A DNA stretch of 23,369 nt from Pelagophyceae sp. CCMP2097. Taxonomy: Eukaryota > Sar > Pelagophyceae. Shown one piece after another: positions 18,601 to 23,369 of this stretch (within the stretch, counting starts at the first letter, position 1; each line of letters begins with the position of its first letter). The stretch is taken from contig MU657164.1 in assembly GCA_026770575.1 (NCBI GenBank), positions 1,242,729 through 1,266,097 of the forward strand, written 5' to 3'. The notes under the pieces were generated by a model. The model was not told the origin of the DNA and searched no databases. It saw nothing but the letters and a program-made list of their open reading frames with translations. The position numbers and the translations under genes were made by a program.

Positions 18601-19962
18601 GGGGCCGGTTCTGACCGGGTCCGTCGCTTCTTCGAGCCAGGTCCGTCTCTCGCATCCGTGTCGTCTTGGTTCGCGGCGCGGCGATTCACGAGGGACTGCG
18701 GGTCCAGCTTGGCCAGCGCCGCTTCATCTAAAGACAAAGACGTGGCAAAGGCGGCCAAGATTGAAAACGGCAGTTGCACTTTTTTTCGAACCGTCCACAG
18801 CGCTCTCGCGGTCATGACCGCGTCGCGCGGCGAGAACGAGGCCAGAGCGCCAGACGCGCCGTCGTCCGACGCGAGCTTGAGGATTTCGGAAACGTCGTTG
18901 GACTCTGAGAGGTGCAAGATGACGGCCTCGAGGACAGACTTGCACAGGTCAGGGATCGTCAAAGCGGCCGATGAAGTGGTCGCGGGCGTTGCGTCTTCTT
19001 TTGTGAAGCGACATCTTTCGTAGACGTGGAAGTCGTGGTCCGCATCACCGAGTAAAAGCCGCGCCGCAGCGCGCGTCGCGACAGCCAAAGACCGCGGCTC
19101 CCACGAGTCGTCTGCGATTGAACTCGTGATCCTTTCGAGCAAGTTGCCCAATCTCGGCGCGTCTAGAATCTGCGGCCGCGCGTCTTGATAGAGTCTGGCC
19201 GAGTAGTGATGCAGAGCGGTGGCGAGGTTCATCGTCGAGAGGTCCGCGGCATGCGCGTCGACCACGTCCAACAGCGAATCCGGCCGCGGCGCTTGCACGA
19301 GCAAAGCGTTGATGGCCTTTTGCTTCGTCGCCTTTTGGACCTAGCAAGTCGCAAATTGGACCTCGACCAAAGCATTCCTCGAGGCAATCCCTATTCTGTT
19401 CCCACGCACCACGACGCTGATCTTGCTCCCCCCAATCTTCGTGCCGTTCAGCGCGACGGCGATGCCGACGTGCGCCTCGTCGACGTACTTGACGTAAGCG
19501 TGGCCGGCGCCCCTATCGTGTCGCGTCAGCGGCGGTGGTCCAAAGTGGTCCAAAGGGCCAAAGTTTCGCTCTTTGGGCCTATGTCGCTCCTGCAAAGCCG
19601 CGCGCCCCCGCCAAACGTCGCACCTCCGCCACCACTCGCGGTTCGTCGGCGGCATGCGGATCTCGCGGAGCTCGCCGATTCGTTCAAACCTGACGTTGCC
19701 ATGGTTGCGAGTCGTGGCTCCATGGCGCAGAGAGCTCTCCAAACGTGCCCTCCGCTCGGTCGCCAACTCACACGGTACGTATCATGGCCGCGGTGGTATT
19801 TGGGGGCAGGCCGCGGACGAAGAGCTCGCGGCTCGGGACGGCGGCGACGAGGTCGGCCGCTCTTGTCGAGGAAGGGACCGTGGACAGCGGCGCCGACAGC
19901 GGCGCCACCCTTCCATTGCGCCGCCGCGCCGCCGAAACGGACGGCCGCCGGAGATGCAGCAT
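6656..19962 (-). CDS. RRM + OPR/HPR-type helical-repeat RNA-binding protein, 13-exon model
   Basis: Proposed exons: 19962-19772, 19689-19624, 19512-19410, 19340-18690, 17983-17693, 14950-14834, 14595-14423, 12772-12608, 11165-11039, 10880-10699, 7414-7316, 7148-7019, 6949-6656 (TGA). All phases agree, giving 862 residues. Residues 1-40 are basic, Ser/Ala-rich and lack acidic residues, like a mitochondrial presequence. An RRM spans about 45-122 (RNP2 LFVRGL; RNP1 GHAYVKYV). Residues from about 130 to 765 hold helical repeats of the pattern AQALSNIAWAFSKAG…LFDAIA with a 37-38 residue period, as in organellar OPR/HPR proteins that act on specific RNAs. The C-terminal exon is coiled-coil-like (DLQAAEAELRARL); no RAP domain was found. 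Firm junctions: exons 1-2, 2-3, 3-4, 4-5, 8-9, 12-13. Less certain: the exon 5 donor (17698, 17695 or 17692), the exon 6 acceptor, the exon 11 donor (7315, or 7261 keeping 18 more residues), and three GC donors (14422, 11038, 10698). The last could instead be GT at 10653. Confidence 0.75.
7589..7651. repeat. Three tandem 21-bp units
   Basis: Units 7589-7609, 7610-7630 and 7631-7651 follow TTGCATGGGTTGAATCCCATA with one to three changes each. GGGTT.AATCCCA within the unit is weakly self-complementary. They lie near the acceptor side of intron 10. Confidence 0.8.
7690..8900. repeat. Minisatellite block R1 (GGCCTTGCAAGGGCC type)
   Basis: Degenerate units of about 12-16 bp such as GGCCTTGCAAGGG, CCCGTGCAAGGGACC and GAGGGGCC. 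Many units contain the dyads CCTTGCAAGG and GGGCCC. In the sense direction the core reads (C)ACGGGCCCTTG. Long open frames across it are a by-product of the repeat. Confidence 0.8.
8925..9590. repeat. Block R2 (GTGACAAGGTCCC type) between 17-bp direct repeats
   Basis: About 9040-9570 consists of degenerate 12-15 bp units close to GTGACAAGGTCCC. GGCATCCCATACGGCAC occurs perfectly at 8925-8941 and 9574-9590, each followed by a TAT(G/A)TGGGATG-like stretch, so the array is bracketed by direct repeats. The same unit makes block R4 in a different intron. Confidence 0.8.
9640..10645. repeat. Minisatellite block R3 (CCGTCTCGAGGGA and CCGTCCAGAGGGG types)
   Basis: Units of 12-15 bp. The left half has GGGACCGTCTCGAGGG with the palindrome CTCGAG. 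The right half changes to GGGCCGTCCAGAGGGG. The sense core is CTCGAGACGGTCCC. CATCTGCCGTCGCTCGGTCC occurs twice (about 9759 and 10171), so a larger block was duplicated. Confidence 0.8.
11510..12235. repeat. Minisatellite block R4 (GTGACAAGGTCCC type)
   Basis: The same 13-bp family as block R2 of intron 10, including variants GTGAGGCA(A)GGTCCC and CTCTGACAAGGTCC. Four consecutive almost identical CTCTGACAAGGTCC units lie at about 11931-11969. The sense core is TTGTCACGGGACC. Confidence 0.8.
12240..12480. repeat. Minisatellite block R5 (GGGCCGTCTCCGG type)
   Basis: Units such as CGTCTCCGGGGCC and CGGGACCCGCCTCCGG of 12-16 bp, in the donor-side part of intron 8. The sense core is GGAGACGGCCCC. 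Confidence 0.7.
12773..14422 (-). other. Intron 7 of the RRM/HPR gene, 1650 bp
   Basis: The acceptor CTTTTTAG|G at 12773 is clear. The best donor is GC (GT|GCCCGG at 14422), which joins …IARRIMAV|FAEQLNAQALSN… and gives a repeat of exactly 38 residues. No GT donor in the right phase gives a canonical spacing. A GT at about 14391 would add around ten extra residues. Most of the intron is block R6. Confidence 0.65.
13190..14310. repeat. Minisatellite block R6 (GGACCGTAGAGGGCCGCAGAGG type)
   Basis: About 1.1 kb of 10-14 bp degenerate units GGACCGTAGAGG, GGGCCGCAGAGG, GGACCGCACAGG. To the left of about 13360 the same family appears as CGGTCCTCGACGGTCC, that is, in the opposite orientation. The block therefore contains an inversion point near 13340-13390. 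Confidence 0.8.
15080..15790. repeat. Minisatellite block R7a (CTCTTGA/GAGGCC type)
   Basis: Irregular units around CAAGAGGCCG, CTCTTGACAAAGG and GACAGAGGGC. Resembles the stretch 16130-16560 on the other side of the AT-rich element; AGAGGGCCCCAAGTCTCCGG is shared by 15225-15244 and 16415-16434. Confidence 0.65.
15881..16073. mobile_element. AT-rich element with about 66-bp terminal inverted repeats (MITE-like)
   Basis: The left arm 15881-15946 and right arm 16007-16073 are reverse complements apart from a few changes and small gaps; the outer end is AAGCACAAATCCAAGATCCA. The 60-bp centre also repeats AAATCCTAAA. The element is strongly AT-rich inside very GC-rich DNA, encodes nothing and would fold into one long hairpin. 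No convincing target-site duplication was seen. It sits inside intron 5 of the RRM/HPR gene. Confidence 0.7.
16130..16560. repeat. Minisatellite block R7b (GTCTCAAGGGGCCTC type)
   Basis: Units GTCTCAAGGGGCCTC and CTCTTGACAGAGG of 13-16 bp. It includes the hairpin CCTCTTGTCAAGAGG at about 16384-16398. Together with R7a it brackets the AT-rich element. Confidence 0.7.
16750..16791 (-). pseudogene. Cryptic or decayed 42-bp mini-exon of the RRM/HPR gene
   Basis: On the minus strand TTCTTTTAG|GCGACTACGGCGTGG closely matches the exon 7 acceptor context (CTCTTTAG|GCGACTGCGGCGTG). It reads ATTAWAFSTAFSVY, ending at a GTGCGT donor, in phase 0 on both sides. The WAF motif fits the repeat family, but including it would break the 37-38 residue period. 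The end of this segment (GCGTTTTCCGTCTACGTGCG) recurs at about 15854-15872. It is probably a duplicated exon fragment; alternative use is possible. Confidence 0.4.
16960..17430. repeat. Minisatellite block R8 (GGGGCCGTCTC type)
   Basis: Units GACCGTCTCCGGGGCC, GTCTCAAGGGGCC and GTTGAAAGGACCGTC. The sense core is GAGACGGCCCC. Lies in the donor-side half of intron 5. Confidence 0.65.
17984..18689 (-). other. Intron 4 of the RRM/HPR gene, 706 bp
   Basis: Donor CTC|GTGAAT at 18689 and acceptor GACATTAG at 17984, both phase 0. The join …LDPQSL|ATAAWTYG… recreates a typical repeat start. The coding frame upstream stays open past the donor for about 50 codons of basic low-complexity sequence, which would mislead an ORF-based annotation. 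Contains block R9. Confidence 0.8.
18110..18540. repeat. Minisatellite block R9 (GGCCGTTTCAAA and GGCCGTCTCGAG types)
   Basis: GGCCGTTTCAAA is repeated four times almost perfectly at about 18191-18238. It then changes to GGGCCGTCTCGA and GGCGTCTCGAG units with the CTCGAG palindrome. The sense core is TTTGAAACGGCC and CTCGAGACGGCC. Confidence 0.8.
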
Positions 19963-20506
19963 GCTCCCCGGGCGGCGTGTGGCGGGAGGGCCTTTGCCGG
20001 CCGAGTCGCTCGACGGTCGAGTCAGGCCACCGGCCACGGCCTTCGCCGCGAGCTACGCCGCAGCGATGGCGCACGCGCTGCTGCGCCCACCGAGGGATCG
20101 GACCGCACGTGGGGTCCCCGCCGACGATGACCGGGGTCGCTGAAAATGGCAGCGATGGACCTCAAGTGCAAGGGTGACCCCAAGTGCAAGGCCCGCGTCT
20201 GGCTCTCTGGCGCCGCCGCAGAGCGAGAGCTGCGACCGGGAGATTAGGCTTTGATGGAATTTAGCAAAGGCGGAACGGCGCCCTGAGTTGAGAAGGAAGC
20301 CTGCCTCGAGATGCTACCGGGAGACGGACACCTCTTGGACAGCAGGCCGCTGCGGCCACGCAGGCGGTGCCACGGCCGACGGCGCGCGTGCTGTTTGGGG
20401 AATCCCCGGTGCGTTCTGAGCGAAGTCTGCGCTCAATGGATGTTGGCGCTCAATGCACGTTGGCGACCCGAGGGACGTCAGTTCAACGCTCAACGAATGT
20501 TGCCCT
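19963..20506. other. Intergenic region between MIC60 and the RRM/HPR gene
   Basis: About 540 bp that must hold the 3' flank of MIC60 and the promoter of the RRM/HPR gene. Features seen: CAAGTGCAAGG repeated at about 20164 and 20183, and a four-copy repeat (20430-20519) that overlaps the MIC60 stop. No TATA box is obvious. The frame upstream of the RRM/HPR ATG stays open to a stop at 20055-20053 without another ATG. Confidence 0.5.
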
Positions 20507-20519
20507 TCAGCGGATGTTC
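20430..20519 (-). repeat. Repeats of the last MIC60 codons and stop in the 3' flank
   Basis: On the minus strand the final AAC ATC CGC TGA (20518-20507) is followed by AACATTCGTTGAGCG (20501-20487), AACGTGCATTGAGCG (20461-20447) and AACATCCATTGAGCG (20444-20430). The units share AAC.T.C.TTGAGCG. The stop codon is therefore embedded in a short repeat family that extends about 80 bp downstream. Confidence 0.7.
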
Positions 20520-22571
20520 GCCCGGCTCGCCGCCACCAGCGCCGCGCGCGCGTCGAAGAGGCCTAGAAGCGGGGGTCGGAGAGCGGCGGCGCTCCCGGCG
20601 AGAGGCCGCAAACTCCTTCCGAGCGCAAAATCGAAACGCACCCGACGTCTGGGCCTGCGTCTCGACGCGGCGCGCCTCGGCGGTCCTAGAGGCGCGTATA
20701 GGGTCGCACGGAGCGGAGTCGAGGGTTCGAAGGTGATCATCACGTCTTCAATGGCGAGGTTCGACAGTGATCCCTTGAATGGCGAGGTTCAACAGATATC
20801 CCCTTGAATGACCCCGTCCACGTACCAGTCTTTGAGCACTTGCCGCGTCCCTTTCCCGGCGACAGATTCCAAGTGCATCAGGGCGTCTGCGAGGTCTGCG
20901 TTTTCGACTGCGGCGTCTGCCCGTTCGATGGAAGCGGCGTCCGAAGTATCCGTCGAAGCGGGAGTCTTGGACAGCTGGAGCGCGGCCACCGTCTCGCCTA
21001 AAGCGTCGTGGTTCCAACCGTGGCCTCCGACGGCCGTATCCCCCAACGGTCTCCCCCTTTCTCGGCGGATGCCACTCCCTCGGCGTCAGAGTTTGATGCG
21101 TTGGACTTTGCAGCGTTGGGCAGATGACGCACCCACGACCGCCCCGAGCACGCCCAAATCATCCGGCGTCTGCGCCGAGACCCGCGCCGCTCGAAGCACG
21201 CCCAAGCGCCACCGCTCGCGCAGCTGCAGGCGCATCGAGGCGGCGTCGGATGGAGAAGAGAGACCTTTGGGTACAATTTCGGACTTTTCCAGACTCGAAA
21301 GGCACACTTTCCCAGCCGTTAAAGCCCGCGCTACTAAATCGTGGGCGGCCCGCGCGGCGGCGTCGTCGGCGGGGGCGTTTGCGGCGGCGGCGAAGGCGGC
21401 TGCGACTTTCACGTCGAGGTCGTGTAGAATCTGCATTGCAGAGACGCATTCGTCCCCTTCAAACCTAGAATGATCCGCCGCAAGAGCGATCCGCTCCTCC
21501 GAATCGTCGGCGGCGCGGCGGGACAGCTGGCCTTCTAAATCGGCAAGGCGCTCCTTTTCCACCGTTGCGGTCGTTTGTGCCTCTTGCTCGGCGTGCTCTT
21601 TCGCCGCTTTTGCGTCCTCCCGAGCGCAAGCCGCCTTGACCGCCTCGGAATGCGCGCCCGCGCGCAGCGACACCTCGGCGTCGAACCTACAAAGCTCGTG
21701 AAGCGGGGCCTCGTTTGTGCACCCTGCTCTGGGCCCTTTGCCGCGCGCCTCCAAAAACCCGCTCACAGCAGTTGCCGCTCGAGCTGCGCCGCCGACCGCG
21801 CAGAGGCGTAGTGCGCGTCCTAGAAAGGCACAAAGGGGCGGTGGTGCTCTGGGGAGCGTGCTCGCTGAAGATGGGCGCCGTCTCAAAAGCACCGCCGGCA
21901 GCCAAACTCCGACGCACCGCCGCGGCAACGGCGCCCTTGCGCGCTTCAGCCAGGCGCACGGCCTCCCAGTACGCGCGCGTCGACGCCTCGGCCTGAAAGG
22001 CGGGTGGGAACGTTGGCAAGGTGGTGCGAAGATCTCCAGACGGCCAAAGGCTCCCCAAAACGCCCCGCCGACGCACCTCCAGGCGCGCGAGGCGCAGGAG
22101 CAGTTCGTCGGCGTCGTCGCCGGCGAGGACGGCCTCTGCGGGCGACGCCTAGAGATTTAGAGAGTCCAAGGTCTGCGTCGCTCGAAAAAAAGGACTCGCA
22201 GGCTTTCCAGCACAAGTACGCACCGGCACGACAACATCCGCAACGGCCGCCGCGACGACGGCCTCGACGGCAGCGTCTTCTACAACGGCCGTCTCTGCTG
22301 CGTGTGGTGCCGCGGCCCGGCCAGGCAGCTTCGACAGCGCCGCAGTCTTCAAATCCTGATACTTCGCCAGCACTTTCGACTCGCGCACCCCCGCGGGCAG
22401 CCGGTCCTTGAAGACGGAACAGGCTTCGGCGGCGGCGAGGCAAACTAGAAGGGCAGAGCCGATGCTCGCGGGGACAATCACGGCCACATTCGGCGCCGCC
22501 CGCGAGTGCAGCGCCGCGCGCGCCGGCCGCGCCCCGCGAACCGCGCGAGCCAGAGCGACGCGGGAATGCAT
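20507..22571 (-). CDS. MIC60: MICOS complex subunit MIC60 (mitofilin), eight exons
   Basis: Exons 22571-22224, 22148-22077, 21992-21918, 21819-21767, 21686-21133, 20997-20826, 20685-20642, 20562-20507 (TGA) join in phase into 457 residues. Donors are GTGCGT, GTGAGC or GTACGT; acceptors TAG or CAG; introns 75-140 bp. Residues 1-25 are an Arg/Ala presequence without acidic residues. A single membrane segment spans about 29-48. A long charged Ala/Glu coiled coil follows to about 250. The C-terminal mitofilin region includes LQLRERWRLGVLRAAR (about 326-341), then NADLADALMHLESVAGKG and KDW followed by an amphipathic C-terminal helix. MIC60 anchors in the inner mitochondrial membrane and shapes cristae junctions within MICOS. 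The length is short for the family (yeast about 540). The identification rests on domain order and C-terminal motifs, not on a search. Confidence 0.8.
20750..20806. repeat. 28/29-bp tandem duplication in MIC60 intron 6
   Basis: Units 20750-20777 and 20778-20806 share AATGGCGAGGTTC.ACAG and TCCC.TTG and differ by one base in length and a few substitutions. They lie inside intron 6 (20825-20686). Read unspliced, the coding frame would stop inside this repeat at 20791-20789, giving a shorter C-terminus. Confidence 0.8.
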
Positions 22572-22652
22572 CGAAGACCGACCGCGGCAAGCCACAGCCT
22601 GCCTCGACAGGAGAGCCTGAGGTCGAGGAAGGCGCGATCGCCGAGTTTGAGA

Positions 22653-22664
22653 GTGCAATTGCAC
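22653..22664. promoter_or_regulatory. Palindrome GTGCAATTGCAC upstream of MIC60
   Basis: A perfect 12-bp palindrome with CAATTG centre, about 82-93 bp before the MIC60 ATG. Its centre is 34 bp from that of a second CAATTG palindrome. It is a candidate binding site for a dimeric regulator; no factor is assigned. Confidence 0.4.
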
Positions 22665-22685
22665 GAAAGTGTCCGCGAGATCTCA

Positions 22686-22699
22686 GGTACAATTGTACC
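22686..22699. promoter_or_regulatory. Palindrome GGTACAATTGTACC upstream of MIC60
   Basis: A perfect 14-bp palindrome with the same CAATTG core, about 115-128 bp before the MIC60 ATG. It lies at the transition from GC-rich to AT-richer DNA. Confidence 0.4.
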
Positions 22700-22714
22700 A
22701 GTGCCGAAATCAAA

Positions 22715-23209
22715 GGCGGTTTAGGGTACCCCAATATTAATAACCCATTGTTATTGATCCTCGACGGACAGGGCCCCGTAGGGGCCGGCGCCTATTACTA
22801 TCTAAGGTTTTTATGGTTCGTAACTGTCAAAAGAACTTTTTCAGACTGGTATATTCATGTTCGTTGATTGCCATGATTGAACTTACCGGCTCGTTCGCGC
22901 CGCTGCGTATGTCGCGTGTACAGATTCCATATTTTTTTTTTCTTTTTTCGCCGTTTTTTTTCAGCGATAGTTTTACATTGACGGGAGGCTGTAGATCGAT
23001 CCCGCGCGGTACCCTCAAAACCCTCTCGTGCGTTTGCGCGTGAATGGCGGGACAAGAGGTATTTGGTGAGAGTAGACTTCTGTTTTTCGAACGCCGAAAA
23101 CTATAAGCTTGCGGCGCATAGCAGTACAATAGAACACCAAAAATACAAAAGGGTATATAACTCGTTTTTGACCCTATAGACAAGCTCCAGCGGTTGTCCA
23201 TAACGACCA
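22715..23209. other. AT-richer intergenic stretch at the right edge
   Basis: Base composition drops clearly from the GC-rich DNA to the left. It contains an AATAAC..GTTATT hairpin (about 22738-22754), GGGCCCCGTAGGGGCC, long T runs (22931-22961) followed by CAG, and a TATA box at 23154. Short frames occur on both strands but match no family. It could be a divergent promoter region between MIC60 and a plus-strand gene, or the end of an inserted element. Confidence 0.4.
23154..23160 (+). promoter_or_regulatory. TATA box candidate (TATATAA)
   Basis: TATATAA lies 50 bp before the ATG at 23210, a spacing that would place a transcription start about 25-30 bp downstream and leave a short leader. No comparable TATA box is visible before the four minus-strand genes. 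Confidence 0.4.
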
Positions 23210-23369
23210 ATGAACAACTGCGCGCGCCCTAAGAAGAGTAGCTGTTTTAAAGCAATTAAAACAGAAAACGGTGCATGCGTGAAGCGTCTGCGCCGCCTGC
23301 GTCGGAACCATAAAGCGGCTGCGCCACATGCTACGGCTGCGCCGCCAGCAACGGCAAAAGGCGGCTGCG
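23210..23369 (+). CDS. Possible 5' end of a hypothetical gene, cut by the window edge
   Basis: From the ATG at 23210 the frame is open to the end of the window (53 codons). It begins MNNCARPKKSSCFKAIK, is basic with an Arg-rich stretch (VKRLRRLRRNHK), then becomes Ala/Pro/Thr-rich. No family is recognised. Support comes from the upstream TATA box. Against it are its short length, low complexity and GCGGCTGCGCC repeats that could keep a frame open by chance. Confidence 0.3.
   Translation, partial: MNNCARPKKSSCFKAIKTENGACVKRLRRLRRNHKAAAPHATAAPPATAKGGC

Noticed and set aside
19045..19347. Minus-strand frame near 19.0-19.35 kb starting MLGPKGDEAKG
   Set aside because: Shifted frame of exon 4, which is the frame with the conserved helical pattern (NALLVQAPRPDSLLDVV…MNLATALHHYSARL).
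22827..23201. Minus-strand frame of about 124 codons with a possible membrane segment
   Set aside because: Matches no family, is antisense to the TATA box and plus-strand start, and lies in AT-richer DNA with long T runs coding for lysine-rich stretches. Not listed as a gene, but not excluded.

Overview
The window looks like nuclear DNA of a GC-rich microbial eukaryote, most likely a stramenopile alga of the pelagophyte kind (Aureococcus-like). This is inferred from gene style, not from a database match. Supporting signs are spliceosomal introns with GTGCG/GTGAG donors and TAG|G acceptors, mitochondrial protein families, a T1/BTB-kelch protein, a near-identical-repeat WD40 protein, and a multi-exon helical-repeat protein of the OPR/HPR (37-38 residue) type. 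No bacterial operon features, rRNA, tRNA or CRISPR array were seen.

All four well-supported genes lie on the minus strand. From right to left they are: (1) MIC60/mitofilin, 22571-20507, eight exons rebuilt with every reading phase matching, 457 residues; (2) a large RRM + OPR/HPR-type RNA-binding protein gene, 19962-6656, modelled as 13 exons and 862 residues, probably organellar; (3) a seven-bladed WD40 protein, 5588-4461, single exon; (4) a T1/BTB + six-kelch protein, 2471-918, single exon. A possible fifth gene starts at 23210 on the plus strand and runs off the right edge, in a stretch of different base composition with a TATA box.

The striking part is 7.4-18.7 kb. It looks like about 11 kb of meaningless degenerate repeats with many long spurious reading frames. 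Small conserved exons sit between the repeat blocks, and they join in phase into one protein with a regular 37-38 residue period. The blocks are therefore the introns of a single gene. Read in the sense direction they are variants of one short minisatellite built on ACGG-N-CC, with a different spacer in each block. Three of these introns are best modelled with GC-AG boundaries. One intron also holds an AT-rich 193-bp inverted-repeat element.

The left part (1-6.6 kb) holds the kelch and WD40 genes between dispersed repeats. The WD40 locus is flanked by outward-facing inverted ends next to an 8-bp direct repeat. MIC60 (cristae organisation) and the RRM/HPR protein (probable organelle RNA metabolism) are neighbours in the same orientation. 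Both may act in mitochondria, but a functional link is only inferred.
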